A stretch of DNA of 64,000 nt from Actinoplanes derwentensis (GTDB lineage: Bacteria; Actinomycetota; Actinomycetes; Mycobacteriales; Micromonosporaceae): contig NZ_LT629758.1 of NCBI RefSeq assembly GCF_900104725.1, forward strand, positions 7,836,001-7,900,000. The letters run 5' to 3'. A program made the position numbers and the translations under genes. Each line of letters begins with the position of its first letter. Within the stretch, counting starts at the first letter, position 1. Shown here in pieces: positions 16,843 through 26,455 of the stretch. The notes under the pieces are model-generated. The model had not been told where the DNA came from. It made no database searches and saw only the letters and a list, made by a program, of their open reading frames with translations.

Positions 16843-17883
16843 CTACTGCACCCGCCCACCCGAACCCGAGTTCATCGGTGCTGTTGAGCCCGATGACCTC
16901 GGTTGTCGCTTCGCCGTACGACGACCGTGCTGGTCTTGGCCGTATCGCTCGACGAGCGCGTTGCCGATCGAGGCCAGGTGGTCTCGCACACCCGGAGGGC
17001 CGGTCACCTCGATCCATTCGACCAGTCCGGCAAGCTCGCCGGCGAGTATGTATTCGTCGTTGCCGCGGATCACGACCTCGATGCGGCCGTCGGTTCTGGA
17101 ACCTCCCACCTCGAGCCGACTGCCGAACCCCATCCGGAGCACGCCTATCCCGTGGGGCGCGCATACCGCCTGAGCCTCGAGGGGTGTTCGTTTGCGGTCG
17201 ACCTCGTCCGCGATTGCGCGCCAGCTCTCGGCAAGGTCGAAGTCCTCGGGCCGGTGCACGGGATCGCCGGTCGGGTCGACAGCGGACACGCGGTCGATCC
17301 GGAAGGTCCGCCGACCGGCCTCGGTGGTGGCGACGAGGTACCACGACGGGCCTTTGGCGACGATGCCCAGCGGATGGACGGTTCGCTCGGTTTCGGTACC
17401 TTCGCGGTCGACGTAGCCGAGCCGGACCTGGACGCCGCGGATCACCGCGTCCTGGAGGTCGTCGAGGAAGCGAGGCGGTCGGGGTTCGATCCGGCTCGAC
17501 CCCCATCGTTGCGGATCCATGACGAGCGACGACGCTGCCGCCTCGGCCTGCAACCGGAACGGCTCCGGCAGGGCATGGACGAGCTTGCGCAGCGCCGCTT
17601 TCACCGCCGGCGTCACGGACGAGGCAGGGCCGGCGACAAGGAACAGGGCGCGGGCCTCACCCGCGGTCAACCCGGACAGGTCGGTGCGGGCGCCGCCTAC
17701 GAGGCGCCAGCCACCGCCTCGGCCCTGCATGGAGTACACCGGGACGCCTGCCATGCCAAGGGCGTCGAGGTCGCGGCGGGCGGTGCGCTCGGAGATCTCC
17801 AACTCTCGGGCGACCTCCGCCGCGGTCACCTGCTCGCGATGTTGCAGCAGAAGGAGGATGGCCATCAACCGGTCGGCTCGCAC
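16843..17883 (-). CDS. WYL-domain HTH transcriptional regulator (YafY-like)
   Basis: 346 residues. GTG 17883 gives VRADRLMAILLLLQ, the standard start of this family; longer frames run through the divergent gene. An N-terminal winged HTH (VTAAEVARELEISERTARRD) is followed by GRGGGWRL, then a WYL domain (PLGIVAKGPSWYLVATTE, FRIDRVSAV) and a C-terminal WCX extension. WYL proteins sense small ligands, sometimes nucleic acids. It is divergent from the epoxide hydrolase at 17947, and a perfect palindrome lies between them (17903-17927), so it most likely controls that gene and itself. Confidence 0.9.
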   Translation of the reverse strand: MRADRLMAILLLLQHREQVTAAEVARELEISERTARRDLDALGMAGVPVYSMQGRGGGWRLVGGARTDLSGLTAGEARALFLVAGPASSVTPAVKAALRKLVHALPEPFRLQAEAAASSLVMDPQRWGSSRIEPRPPRFLDDLQDAVIRGVQVRLGYVDREGTETERTVHPLGIVAKGPSWYLVATTEAGRRTFRIDRVSAVDPTGDPVHRPEDFDLAESWRAIADEVDRKRTPLEAQAVCAPHGIGVLRMGFGSRLEVGGSRTDGRIEVVIRGNDEYILAGELAGLVEWIEVTGPPGVRDHLASIGNALVERYGQDQHGRRTAKRQPRSSGSTAPMNSGSGGRVQ

Positions 17884-17902
17884 TCCGACAACACTTCCGC
17901 AA

Positions 17903-17927
17903 AAACCGGTCAGGAGGTGACCGGTTT
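17903..17927. promoter_or_regulatory. Perfect palindromic operator between WYL regulator and epoxide hydrolase
   Basis: Arms AAACCGGTCA and TGACCGGTTT with a 5-base spacer (GGAGG), centred in the 63-bp divergent gap. Perfect 10-bp arms at such a site are strong evidence for a dimeric regulator binding here. The WYL regulator is the obvious candidate. Confidence 0.75.
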
Positions 17928-17946
17928 CGGTCGGCAAGATGCCGGC

Positions 17947-18885
17947 ATGACAATTGATTTTCCCGAGCCCACCCGCGTTTCGGTCAACGGTGTGGAACTC
18001 GAAGTCTTCGAAGCCGGCCGGCAGAACGCGGGGAACCCCATCGTGCTCTGCCACGGCTGGCCGGAGCACGCCTTCTCCTGGCGCCATCAAATGCCCGCCC
18101 TCGCGGCAGCGGGCTACCACGTCATCGTCCCGAACCAGCGGGGTTACGGCAACTCGTCCCGCCCGGCCGAAGTCACCGACTACGACATCGCACACCTGTC
18201 GGGCGACCTCGTCGCACTGCTCGATCACTACGGCTACGACGATGCCACCTTCGTCGGCCATGACTGGGGTGCAGCCGTCGTCTGGGGCCTGACCCTGCTG
18301 CACCCGAACCGGGTCAACAAAGTGATCAACCTGAGCCTGCCGTACCTTGAGCGTGGAGAAATGCCCTGGATCGAGGTCATGGAAGCCGTGCTCGGCCGCG
18401 ACTTCTACTTCGTCCACTTCAACCGGCAGCCGGGCGTCGCGGACGCCGTGTTCAAGGAGAACACGTTCCAGTTCCTTCGGAACCTGTACCGGAAGAACAT
18501 GCCCCTCGCAGAGCCCCAGCCGGGAAATGCGTTGATCAACCTCGCCAGAGCGAAAATTCCACTCGGTGAGCCCGTCATGAGTGACAGCGAACTGGCTGTC
18601 TTCGTCTCCGCCTTCGAATCGACAGGGTTCGCGGGCGGAATCAACTGGTACCGCAACCTGGACCGCAACTGGCTCCTGCTGGCGGACGTGGACCCGATCA
18701 TCCGGCAGCCCACCCTCATGATCTACGGCGACCGCGACACGGTCGCGAGGGCTGAAAGACTGCCGGAATTCGTGCCGAATGTGGACGTTGTCAGTCTGGA
18801 CTGCGGTCATTGGATCCAGCAGGAGAGGCCGGAGGAAACGACCGAGGCGATTCTGAAGTGGCTGGACCGGCGGGATGCCGCCTAG
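17947..18885 (+). CDS. Alpha/beta hydrolase, epoxide hydrolase type
   Basis: 312 residues. Motifs: oxyanion-hole HGWPE near residue 38, nucleophile elbow GHDWGA (Asp nucleophile, the mark of epoxide hydrolases and haloalkane dehalogenases rather than esterases), acid in YGDRDT and catalytic His in DCGHWIQQE. A cap domain lies between (LPYLERGEMPWIEVMEAVLG; LYRKNMP). Hydrolysis of an epoxide to a diol is the likely reaction; the substrate is unknown. No signal peptide. It is divergent from the WYL regulator over a palindromic operator. A purine-rich stretch within the operator may also serve as ribosome site. Confidence 0.9.
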   Translation: MTIDFPEPTRVSVNGVELEVFEAGRQNAGNPIVLCHGWPEHAFSWRHQMPALAAAGYHVIVPNQRGYGNSSRPAEVTDYDIAHLSGDLVALLDHYGYDDATFVGHDWGAAVVWGLTLLHPNRVNKVINLSLPYLERGEMPWIEVMEAVLGRDFYFVHFNRQPGVADAVFKENTFQFLRNLYRKNMPLAEPQPGNALINLARAKIPLGEPVMSDSELAVFVSAFESTGFAGGINWYRNLDRNWLLLADVDPIIRQPTLMIYGDRDTVARAERLPEFVPNVDVVSLDCGHWIQQERPEETTEAILKWLDRRDAA

Positions 18886-18905
18886 CGTTCCTGCAGGAGA
18901 TATTG

Positions 18906-19151
18906 ATGACGGCGTACAAGGGGCGTGCCCAGCGGTTGGAGCTGGAGGTGTACGCGAACGGCAAGTGCCGCGACGCCGGCGCGGAGTACTTCACGCTCGC
19001 AGCGAACGGTCGCTCGCGGGTGACCCTGGGCCCGCCGCACGACAAGGGACTGCGCCTGCGAATCCGGTCGTCGTACGTGCGGACCTCCTCGGGCGACACC
19101 CTGAACGCCACGACCATCGGCAGCTGGGCGTACGTGACCTTCACTTCCTAG
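18906..19151 (+). CDS. Small hypothetical beta-rich protein, 81 aa
   Basis: ATG 18906 with GGAG about 7 bases upstream, 20 bases after the hydrolase stop. The 81-residue product starts MTAYKGRAQRLELEVYANG and is predicted all-beta, ending IGSWAYVTFTS. I do not recognise the family. Composition is that of a compact beta domain, or the surviving C-terminal domain of a larger secreted protein. Probably co-transcribed with the epoxide hydrolase, and followed by a perfect-palindrome terminator. Confidence 0.55.
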   Translation: MTAYKGRAQRLELEVYANGKCRDAGAEYFTLAANGRSRVTLGPPHDKGLRLRIRSSYVRTSSGDTLNATTIGSWAYVTFTS

Positions 19152-19174
19152 CCCCAGGGCTGCGAGAGGGCTCG

Positions 19175-19210
19175 ACGGGCTGATGAGCGGGCGCCCGCTC
19201 ATCAGCCCGT
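19175..19210. terminator. 36-bp perfect palindrome, bidirectional terminator
   Basis: Two 18-base arms meet with no spacer: ACGGGCTGATGAGCGGGC at 19175-19192 and its exact complement at 19193-19210. It lies between convergent genes and overlaps the last three codons of the XRE gene ending at 19202. There is no T-run, as is common in high-GC actinobacteria. Confidence 0.75.
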
Positions 19211-20017
19211 GATGTCGCCCAGCCGACCGGAGGTGACCAGGTTGCTCAGGTCCTTGCCGTTGCGTGCGGTGAAGACGAGCATCCGCTGCCGCCGGTCGTG
19301 GCTGAAGATGACCTCGCAGTCGAAGTCCACCCGGCCCGCCGTCGGGTGCAGCAGTGACGTGGTCTCCTGACGGCAGAGGCGTACGTCGTGGTTGTCCCAC
19401 AGGCCGCGAAATTCGGTGCTTTCGGCCAGCAGCGTAGTGATGATCTGCTCGGCCTCGGTCGGATCGGGTTCGAGGTCCGCCGCGGCCCGGACGCTGGCGG
19501 CGAAGGTCGCGCTCTGGGCCGCGTGGATGTCTTCGGGATAGCTGCTGCGTTCCTCCGGCATCATGAACCACCGGAAGTAGCCGCTTCGGGCCAGACCCGT
19601 GTATTGCGTCTGGTCACCGAAGAATTCCAGGCAGAGCCGGTTCTGCAGCAGGGTGTGGGCCAGGTTCGAGATGACCATCGCGGGATTCCTGTCGAGCGCG
19701 TTCAGCACTCGGCGTAGGCCCGGATCGACCCGGTCGAGTTCCTCGGTCTGCTGGGGCGGGTTGTGGCCGATCAGGTGGAACAGGTGGTCGCGCTCGTCAA
19801 CGGTCAGGTCAAGTGCCCGAGAGAGCGCCGACGCCACCTCCGGTGATGGTCGAGGGCCGCGCCGCTGCTCGAGTCGGGTGTAGTAGTCGATCGAGATGTA
19901 GGCGCGCTCGGCGACCTCTTCACGCCGGAGACCACGGGTTCGGCGGGTTGTGCGGAGAGCTGGGGTGAGGGCCGCCCGGCGCTGTCGCAGGAAGTCTGCC
20001 AACTCGTCGCGGTTCAC
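19202..20017 (-). CDS. XRE-family regulator with MmyB-like ligand domain
   Basis: 271 residues. An N-terminal HTH of the XRE type (LADFLRQRRAALTP, TRGLRREEVAERAYISIDYY, TRLEQRRGPRPSPEV) is followed by the MmyB/MLTR-like C-terminal domain (DRNPAMVISNLAHTLLQNRL; YFRWFMMPEERSSYPEDI; HDVRLCRQETTSLLHPTAGRV). Such regulators typically sit divergent from a single enzyme gene and control it, with a lipid-like ligand in the C-terminal pocket of the characterised structure. Here the partner is the serine hydrolase at 20115. The 97-bp gap contains GGGA...TCCC symmetry (about 20042-20056) that could be its operator. Confidence 0.88.
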   Translation of the reverse strand: MNRDELADFLRQRRAALTPALRTTRRTRGLRREEVAERAYISIDYYTRLEQRRGPRPSPEVASALSRALDLTVDERDHLFHLIGHNPPQQTEELDRVDPGLRRVLNALDRNPAMVISNLAHTLLQNRLCLEFFGDQTQYTGLARSGYFRWFMMPEERSSYPEDIHAAQSATFAASVRAAADLEPDPTEAEQIITTLLAESTEFRGLWDNHDVRLCRQETTSLLHPTAGRVDFDCEVIFSHDRRQRMLVFTARNGKDLSNLVTSGRLGDITG

Positions 20018-20114
20018 TTCGTGATCTTAGGCATGAGCCAAGGGACTACCGATCCCTGGTACGTCCCCGCACCGGATGGCACCGTTCGGTGTCTTGCGAA
20101 TGAGGAGAGATCGA

Positions 20115-21377
20115 GTGGGGCTCAGAGTTCAGGTGCCGTCGGACATGGTCCGTGGTGATGTGGAGCATGGATACGGCCCGGTCGCCGATGCGTTCCGGCG
20201 CAACTTCGAGCAGGGGCGAGAGATCGGCGCTGCCTGTGTCGTCTATCGCGACGGCCGGAAGGTTGTCGATCTGTGGGGCGGTTACCGCGACGGTGTGACC
20301 CGCGATCCGTGGGAACACGACACGATGGTGCCGGTCTTCTCAACGAGCAAGGGTGTGTCGTCGATGGCGGTCGCCGTGCTGCACGCCCGCGGGCTGCTGG
20401 ATTACGACGAGAGGGTGGCCACCTACTGGCCCGAGTTCGCAGCCGCCGGCAAGGCCGAGGTCACGGTTCGTCAGCTGCTGTCGCACCAGGCGGGCCTACC
20501 GGTGATCGACCGCCCGCTCAACCTGACCGACCTGTCCGGCTCGGCGACCCTGGCCGCGGCCCTGGCCGAACAGCGGCCGGCGTGGACACCGGGTGAGCGG
20601 CACGGCTATCACGGGCAGACACTCGGCTGGTACGAGAGCGAACTCGTCAGCCGGATCGACCCGCAGGGCCGCCACCTGGGCCGATTCTTCGCCGAGGAGG
20701 TGGCCGCGCCCCTGGACCTCGAGTTCCACATCGGCCTGCCGGAACACGCCGATCGCAGGCGCATCGCCCGGATTCACGGCTTCCGGACCTGGGAGATGAT
20801 GCTGCACATCACCGCGATGCCACCAGCCTTCGCCTTGGCGTTCTCGAATCCGTGGAGCCTGACCGCCCGCGCGTTCCAGAACCCGCGGGTGCTCGGCGTC
20901 CCGGAGAACATCAACCGGCCCGACGTGCAGGCCGCGGAGATCCCGGCGGTCAACGGTATCGGCCAGGTGGGATCGATCGCGCGGCTCTACGGCGATGCCG
21001 CCGCCGGTGGCGCCGGGCTCGGGCTCACCGCGTCGACGCTCGACGCACTGAAGAGCCCAGCGGAAGCGCCGTCCCGGGGACTCGCCGATCAGGTGCTGCG
21101 CCTGCCCTCCCAGTACTCGCTGGGATATGTGAAGCCGTTCCCCGCCTTCCGGTTCGGATCCTCCTCCGGCACAGCGTTCGGGACGATGGGCCTGGGCGGC
21201 TCGTTCGGGTTCGCCGACCCGGACACGGGTATCGGCTTCGCCTACGCCATGAACCGGCTCGGCTTCCACCTATGGGACGACCCGCGCGAGGTGGCGCTGC
21301 GCGAAGCCCTGTTCGTCGACGTGCTCGGTGAGATGCCGCAGCGACCCGACGCCACGAGGGCGCGCCCTCGGCGTTGA
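20115..21377 (+). CDS. Serine hydrolase of the beta-lactamase (class C/EstB) family
   Basis: 420 residues from GTG 20115, chosen because AGGAG (20103-20107) is 7 bases upstream. The catalytic S-x-x-K is STSK in VPVFSTSKGVSSMAV (near residue 80). The Y-x-N position reads YHG (HGYHGQTLGWYE), as in esterase-type members such as EstB. A late G-G-S-F segment (MGLGGSFGFAD) replaces the K-T-G box. No signal peptide, so a cytoplasmic esterase or lactonase is more likely than a true beta-lactamase. Divergent from the XRE regulator, the probable controller. Confidence 0.88.
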   Translation: MGLRVQVPSDMVRGDVEHGYGPVADAFRRNFEQGREIGAACVVYRDGRKVVDLWGGYRDGVTRDPWEHDTMVPVFSTSKGVSSMAVAVLHARGLLDYDERVATYWPEFAAAGKAEVTVRQLLSHQAGLPVIDRPLNLTDLSGSATLAAALAEQRPAWTPGERHGYHGQTLGWYESELVSRIDPQGRHLGRFFAEEVAAPLDLEFHIGLPEHADRRRIARIHGFRTWEMMLHITAMPPAFALAFSNPWSLTARAFQNPRVLGVPENINRPDVQAAEIPAVNGIGQVGSIARLYGDAAAGGAGLGLTASTLDALKSPAEAPSRGLADQVLRLPSQYSLGYVKPFPAFRFGSSSGTAFGTMGLGGSFGFADPDTGIGFAYAMNRLGFHLWDDPREVALREALFVDVLGEMPQRPDATRARPRR

Positions 21378-21481
21378 GTGGCGTCTCATCGGTCACGACG
21401 CCGGTAGTGGTCGGTCACCAGTCCGGCTGCGTAACGGTCGCGGCAGCCGTCGGCTCTCAGCGACGAGATCTGCGGGCTTGC

Positions 21482-23500
21482 TCACGCGCCGACGTGGATG
21501 CCGGGGCGGCGGTCCTGCTCGGGCTCGTGCTCCCGGATGATCTCGCGGGCTACGGGTGCGGTGTCGCCGCGACCGAGCAGGAAGTACCGGAACATGTGCA
21601 CCACCGGGCTGCCTTCGGCCCAGGCGAAGTAGCAGTGCGGGCGTACCCCGGTGCTGTCGCGCAGCGCGAGCAGGATCGCGGCGATTGCGTTCGGTGCGGC
21701 GGGAGCTTCCGCACGTAGCACCCGGTGACCGTCGACCTCGACGCCGCGGATGGTCAGGGTGTCGCTGAACGCGGACGGATCGACGACGTCGATCTCCAGG
21801 AAAATCACGTCGGCGCTGCCGGGGACCGGGTTGTTACTGCGCTGTTCGCGTTCCTTACCGGCGTACTCGGCGGCGTCGCCGGCCTGCCGACGGTTGGCGA
21901 TCAGGTTGATCCGTTTGTCGTGGGCGAGGGTGTCGGTGATGAACCGGCGGGCGTTGTCGTCGAACTCGATGCGATCGGCGCGTAGTTCGGTGGTGCGTGA
22001 CACCCGGGAGATCAGCGACACGACGACGATGCCGGCGATGAACATCGCCGAGATGGTGATGCCGTCGGGCTTGTCGATGACGTTCTCGACCAGCGCATAA
22101 CTGAGAATGGCGGTGAGCAGCCCGAACCCGATACCGGCGAGGTGCTGTCGGGCGCGGAGGACGGTGATGGTGACCGCGAATGCTCCGGAGACCATCATGG
22201 CGAGGATGCCCGTGGCATACGCGCCGGCCTGCGCGTCGACGTCGGCGTCGAACGCGATGGTGATGGCGATGCTGATGATCGTGTAGACGATGACGACCGG
22301 CCGCACGGCGCGGCCCCACGCCGGGGCCATGCCGTAGCCGGGCAGGTAGCGGGGCACGATGTTCACCAGCCCAGCCATCGCCGACGCACCGGCGAACCAC
22401 AGGATCAGCACGGTACTGATGTCGTAGACGGTGCCGAAGCCCTCACCGAGCTGCTCGTGGGCCAGCCACGCCAGGGCGCGGCCGTTGGCGCCGCCGCCCT
22501 CGGCGAACTCGGCGGCGGGGATCAGCAGGGTGGTGACGAAGCTGCTCGCCAGCAGGTACACGCTCATGATCAGCGCGGCACCGGTGAGCAGTTTGCGGGT
22601 GTTGTGAATACGTGAGCGCAGCCGCTGCTCCTGGTCTGCGCCGCTGGCGGAGACCAGCGGCATCATGCTCACGCCGGTCTCGAATCCGGACAAGCCGAGT
22701 ACCAGCAAGGGGAAGGCGAGCAGGGCGGGCACGATCAGGTCACCGGCCCCGCCGCCGCCGGAGGTGAGTGCAGTGGTCCACGCCGACCAGGTACCGGGCG
22801 TGGTGACGATCTCGGAGACGCCGACGGCGATGATCACGGCGTTCAGGCCGAGGAAGATCGCGACCAGCGGGATGGCGACGCTGACGGCTTCGCTGAAGCC
22901 GAGCAGGAACACCCCACCCAGCAGAAGTAGCAGGACCACGGTGAGTGCGACGGCGTGACCGTGCAGGAATTGCGGGGCGTGGGGGTTCTCCAGTACGTGC
23001 AGGCTGGCATCTGCGGCGGAGAGGGTGATCGTGATGATCCAGGAGGTGGCGACGAAACCGAGTAGCACGAGGACGAAGATCTTGCCGCGCCAGAACGGCA
23101 GCAACCTCTCCAGCATGGCCACCGACCCGGCGCCGTGTGGGCTCGCCTCGGCTACGCGCCGGTACATCGGCAGCATTCCGAACAGGGTCAACGCCACGAT
23201 CAGCAGGGTGGCCAGCGGGGACACGGCACCGGCTGCGGCCGCCGCGATCGCCGGCACGTAGGCGAGGCTGGAGAAGTAGTCGACGCCGGTCAGGCACATC
23301 ACCTTCCACCAGGCGTGCTGTTCGGCGTGCGCCTCGCCGGCGGCCGGGCCTACCGGCTGCACCTGGTGCTTGAGCAACCATGTCGGCAGGGCTCCGTCAC
23401 GGTGTTCCCGCTGCGCTGGCGTATCCACGACCGCCGGGATCGCGTACGCGGGTTCTCTGGGCTCGGTGCTGGACGCCCCTATCTCGTCGCTGGTTTGCAT
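21482..23500 (-). CDS. APC-superfamily amino-acid permease with soluble C-terminal domain
   Basis: 672 residues. ATG 23500 is preceded by a weak purine-rich site; the longer frame runs into the promoter. After a ~70-residue cytoplasmic N-terminus come 12 predicted membrane segments starting at [19 protein letters not shown]. The helix with [15 protein letters not shown] is characteristic of the APC superfamily. From about residue 500 a ~170-residue cytoplasmic domain follows ([55 protein letters not shown]). Substrate is unknown. It is divergent from the DUF389 membrane gene at 23622, so the two may share regulation. Confidence 0.88.
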   Translation of the reverse strand: MQTSDEIGASSTEPREPAYAIPAVVDTPAQREHRDGALPTWLLKHQVQPVGPAAGEAHAEQHAWWKVMCLTGVDYFSSLAYVPAIAAAAAGAVSPLATLLIVALTLFGMLPMYRRVAEASPHGAGSVAMLERLLPFWRGKIFVLVLLGFVATSWIITITLSAADASLHVLENPHAPQFLHGHAVALTVVLLLLLGGVFLLGFSEAVSVAIPLVAIFLGLNAVIIAVGVSEIVTTPGTWSAWTTALTSGGGGAGDLIVPALLAFPLLVLGLSGFETGVSMMPLVSASGADQEQRLRSRIHNTRKLLTGAALIMSVYLLASSFVTTLLIPAAEFAEGGGANGRALAWLAHEQLGEGFGTVYDISTVLILWFAGASAMAGLVNIVPRYLPGYGMAPAWGRAVRPVVIVYTIISIAITIAFDADVDAQAGAYATGILAMMVSGAFAVTITVLRARQHLAGIGFGLLTAILSYALVENVIDKPDGITISAMFIAGIVVVSLISRVSRTTELRADRIEFDDNARRFITDTLAHDKRINLIANRRQAGDAAEYAGKEREQRSNNPVPGSADVIFLEIDVVDPSAFSDTLTIRGVEVDGHRVLRAEAPAAPNAIAAILLALRDSTGVRPHCYFAWAEGSPVVHMFRYFLLGRGDTAPVAREIIREHEPEQDRRPGIHVGA

Positions 23501-23621
23501 CGCTCGCTTCCCCGTACTGGTGGTGGCGTGGGTAACAGTCAGGTCGGCGAGTGGCGCCCGCCGTGGCCGGGGCGGTGCGGCCATAGACTTCCCGGATCGT
23601 GAAGATCGTAAGGGGCCGTCC

Positions 23622-24554
23622 ATGCTGCATGTCAGGGTCATTGCCCCGCCGTCGGTGAGCGTACGCGTGCAACAGCAGTTGACCGGTGATGAGGCGGTCA
23701 CCCACCTGATCGTGCTGCCCGGTGCGGCGAAGGCCCCGGCTGGTGACGTGGTGGAGTTCGATGTCGTCCGTGAGGGCGCCAGCAAGGTGCTCGACGGTCT
23801 CCGGGCTCTGGGAGTCGACCGTGACGGTGCCATCGTCGTGGAGAAGGTGGACGCCACGCTGTCCGCCGCCGCCGATCGAGCCGCGCGCCGTACGCCGGGG
23901 CTGGGTGTCGACGCGGTGGTGTGGCACGAGATCGAGCATCAGACGGGCGAGGAGACCGCTCTGTCGGCATCGTTCTTGACCTTCATGAGTGTCGCCACGG
24001 TCATCGCCGCCGTCGGGGTGCTGCTGGACCAGCCCATTCTCATCGTCGGGTCGATGGTTGTCGGTCCGGAGTTCGGGCCTCTCGCGGCTATGTGTGTCGG
24101 CCTCGTGCAGCGTAAGTTCACGCTGTTCCGCCGGTCCGTGCTCGCGTTGGCGGTCGGGTTCCCGGTCGGCATGCTCGTCACCGTGGGCGCGGTGTGGCTG
24201 CTGACCGCGGCCGGGCTGGTGGACAAGTCGATGCTGCTGGAGCCGCGCCCTCTGACCGATTTCATCTGGCGCCCCGACGCCCTGTCCTGGGTGATCGGGT
24301 TCCTCGGTGGTATCGCCGGCATCCTGTCACTGACGTCGGCCAAGGCCGGAACCCTCGTCGGGGTGCTGATCTCGGTGACCACGGTGCCTGCCGCCGCCAA
24401 CGCCGCCGTGGCTCTCGCCTATGGCGTACGCGAGGAGGCGTACGGATCAGCTCTGCAGTTGGCGATCAACCTCGCTGCGATCGTCGTCGCCGGTGTTCTC
24501 ACTCTCTTGGTGCAGCAGATCGCCTGGAAATGGCCGAGACGCACCGCGAGGTGA
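23622..24554 (+). CDS. DUF389 membrane protein
   Basis: 310 residues. A ~110-residue soluble N-terminal domain ([19 protein letters not shown]) precedes six predicted membrane helices with the DUF389 signature ([21 protein letters not shown], then [21 protein letters not shown] and [17 protein letters not shown]). Function of the family is not established; some members are described as stress-related inner-membrane proteins. The ATG is directly preceded by AAGGGGCCGTCC. Divergent from the APC permease with a 121-bp shared promoter region. Confidence 0.88.
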   Translation: MLHVRVIAPPSVSVRVQQQLTGDEAVTHLIVLPGAAKAPAGDVVEFDVVREGASKVLDGLRALGVDRDGAIVVEKVDATLSAAADRAARRTPGLGVDAVVWHEIEHQTGEETALSASFLTFMSVATVIAAVGVLLDQPILIVGSMVVGPEFGPLAAMCVGLVQRKFTLFRRSVLALAVGFPVGMLVTVGAVWLLTAAGLVDKSMLLEPRPLTDFIWRPDALSWVIGFLGGIAGILSLTSAKAGTLVGVLISVTTVPAAANAAVALAYGVREEAYGSALQLAINLAAIVVAGVLTLLVQQIAWKWPRRTAR

Positions 24555-24680
24555 TTCGATCAGCCGCCTGCGTTGTCATGGTGCGGACATGCGGCCCTCG
24601 CCCGAGCGCCTGATCGCCTGGCCAGGCGACACCGCGACAACCGATCGCTCAGTGCAACAGCGTCAGTCGAGGCTGGATCG

Positions 24681-24812
24681 TCAGGCGCCGGCGGGAAGCC
24701 AGCTGGGCGTACCGTTCTCATCGACCACGACCAAGCCACCCGACCCGTCGTAGCGTGCGGCATACGCGTGCCTGACGGTCCGCAGCACCCGATTCTCGCC
24801 GACCTGCGTCAC
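24681..24812 (-). CDS. Possible small protein or gene remnant, 43 aa
   Basis: A GTG-initiated frame with good high-GC third positions: VTQVGENRVLRTVRHAYAAR, then YDGSGGLVVVDENGTPSWLPAG. No clear ribosome site. It could be a genuine small protein or the C-terminal piece of a lost gene. I do not recognise a family. Confidence 0.3.
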   Translation of the reverse strand: MTQVGENRVLRTVRHAYAARYDGSGGLVVVDENGTPSWLPAGA

Positions 24813-24977
24813 CCCGGCGCCGAGGTCCTGTCCCGCCGGCTGGAATCCGTGGGACCGGCCAGGTGACCGCGGTGGCGGTCCGGTCCTGGGTGCAAGTGGC
24901 AGGAATCCGGGATTCGCGAGGCCCGATGGGGCCATACGCTTGGTTCACCTGCCAAGGAGAACCAAGGAGCGACACCC

Positions 24978-25460
24978 ATGTTCGGTACGACCGCCGGCTG
25001 CCTTGTCCGTCGTGGACTTGTCTTTTCCGCACTGTGCGGGACTCGCACGCCGGGTGCGTGCAGCAGCCAGGGCGCGGTCGCCGGATCAGACGGGTCATCG
25101 ACGGCGTTCCCCACCGTGGCCTGAGCGGCCGGCGCCGGTGTCGGTGGCCCGCCGACCGGCGCAACCCCCACGACCGGGCAGCGGTACGGCCTCGGTGAAG
25201 CCACCGGAACGCCGTCCAGCCGCACGCTACCGGGTGACCGGCACGATCACGGTCCGGGTGATCACCCCCGAGTCCGGTGTGCAGAGCCAGTCTTCTTTAT
25301 TCGCCGCGCTGCCCACCTTCCTTGGCCAACAAGGACAACAGCAACCTGTTCGTCCAACACCGTCCAGAACGGCAAGATCACCGCGCTGAAGAGCCCGTGC
25401 CTGGCCCTGGCCGGGACCTCACGGACGGTGCTTTTCGCTGTCTGCGACGAACCCGCGTAA
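24978..25460 (+). other. Degenerate secreted-protein region
   Basis: A 48-codon frame (ATG 24978, with AAGGAG upstream; stop 25124) begins like an expressed gene but has no usable signal peptide. A second fragment in another frame (about 25330-25460) ends as ITALKSPCLALAGTSRTVL. Both resemble pieces of a small secreted protein broken by frameshifts. No intact gene is supported between 24978 and 25528. Confidence 0.35.
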
Positions 25461-25528
25461 CGCTTGCAAAGAACCCCCGTTCAAGATCAACACTATCGAT
25501 CTTGAACCACCCCTAAGGATATGAGGAC

Positions 25529-26257
25529 ATGAAAACAGCTTCGATGCGACTTGTCGTAGGTGCCGGCCTGCTTACCGTTCTCCTCACCGGATGCGCGTCC
25601 GTCACCGGAACCGCGGCCTCGAACGGCTCGGCTCCGGCGGCTGGGTCGGGATCGGCCGGGTCGGGGTCGGCGGGGTCGGGGTCGGCCGGGTCGGGATCAG
25701 CTGCGATCGCAACCAGTGCGATTCCGGCCGAAGCCTTACTCCAGCCAGCCGACTTGCGCGGCGCCACCGCCGAGCCGCTGGCGAACGGCGAACACGCACA
25801 CGTACGGCCGCTGCGCCCCTGTGGCACCAAGCCGTACCCGAGTGACAGCACCCGGACCGACGCGGTGGCGGTGCAATACACCGTTCCGGGCATTCCGCAG
25901 GGTGCCACCCCGTTCACGGTGGTGGAGTTCGTCGGCAGGCACAAGACCGGTGGGGCCGCCGCCCAGTTCACTGAGATCCGTGCGGCCCTGGCGAAGTGCC
26001 CAGGAGGGCTGGGCAAAGACCAATTTAAATGGACCGTCGTCGAATCCGACAGCGACTCGGTGCTCGTGAAGATCGAGCAGAAGTTCAGCTACGGCGACCA
26101 GGAACCCGCCGTGGTCGCCCAGTACGCGGCGCTGTCGATGGTGAACAACTCGGTGGTCATGGTCGCTGACCTGGGCTGGGAGAACACGGGCGGCTCGGAG
26201 GAACTGGTCCGCGAGTTTATCGTCAAGGCAGAGAAGCGAGCGGCCGCCATCAAATGA
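25529..26257 (+). CDS. Secreted lipoprotein with GSGSA repeats, 242 aa
   Basis: Signal peptide MKTASMRLVVGAGLLTVL and lipobox LTGC (Cys near residue 22). A flexible linker of GSGSA repeats, encoded by four 15-bp units, is followed by a ~170-residue extracellular domain (PAEALLQPADLRGATAEPL; ALAKCPGGLGKDQF; FSYGDQEPAVVAQYAALSM). It looks like the actinobacterial sensor-domain lipoproteins related to PknH-type extracellular domains, but that is a weak resemblance. Single-gene unit with its own strong terminator at 26258-26298. Confidence 0.82.
   Translation: MKTASMRLVVGAGLLTVLLTGCASVTGTAASNGSAPAAGSGSAGSGSAGSGSAGSGSAAIATSAIPAEALLQPADLRGATAEPLANGEHAHVRPLRPCGTKPYPSDSTRTDAVAVQYTVPGIPQGATPFTVVEFVGRHKTGGAAAQFTEIRAALAKCPGGLGKDQFKWTVVESDSDSVLVKIEQKFSYGDQEPAVVAQYAALSMVNNSVVMVADLGWENTGGSEELVREFIVKAEKRAAAIK
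25643..25702 (+). repeat. Four tandem 15-bp repeats encoding GSGSA linker units
   Basis: Copies at 25643, 25658, 25673 and 25688, consensus GGGTCGGGGTCGGCC. All are in frame, so copy-number change would alter linker length without breaking the lipoprotein. Confidence 0.85.
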
Positions 26258-26298
26258 CATTGCTGGGGTACGGGTCCGGAGCCCGTACCCCAGCAATG
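26258..26298 (+). terminator. Strong intrinsic terminator after the lipoprotein
   Basis: Perfect 17-bp arms (CATTGCTGGGGTACGGG and its complement) around a 7-base loop, immediately after the stop codon and followed by TCTTGTTGT. Confidence 0.88.
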
Positions 26299-26419
26299 TC
26301 TTGTTGTCTGGTTGAGCCCTTTTCGGCCTGATCTTGCAGGTCTCCGGGTAGGCCAGCAGATCGACCAGCAGATCGACCAAGACCCGATGCCCCGACCGGG
26401 AGCCTCGCCTGAGGGTCAG

Positions 26420-26455
26420 AAGGGCCTGAACCGCGGAAGCGCGGATCAGGCCCTT
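26420..26455. terminator. Second hairpin, probable terminator
   Basis: 16-base arms (AAGGGCCTGAACCGCG) with one mismatch and a 4-base loop, followed by CTTGC. It may back up the first terminator or belong to minus-strand transcription. Confidence 0.6.

Noticed and set aside
25643..25702. Tandem repeats as a CRISPR-like array
   Set aside because: 15-bp units without spacers, in frame inside a lipoprotein linker.
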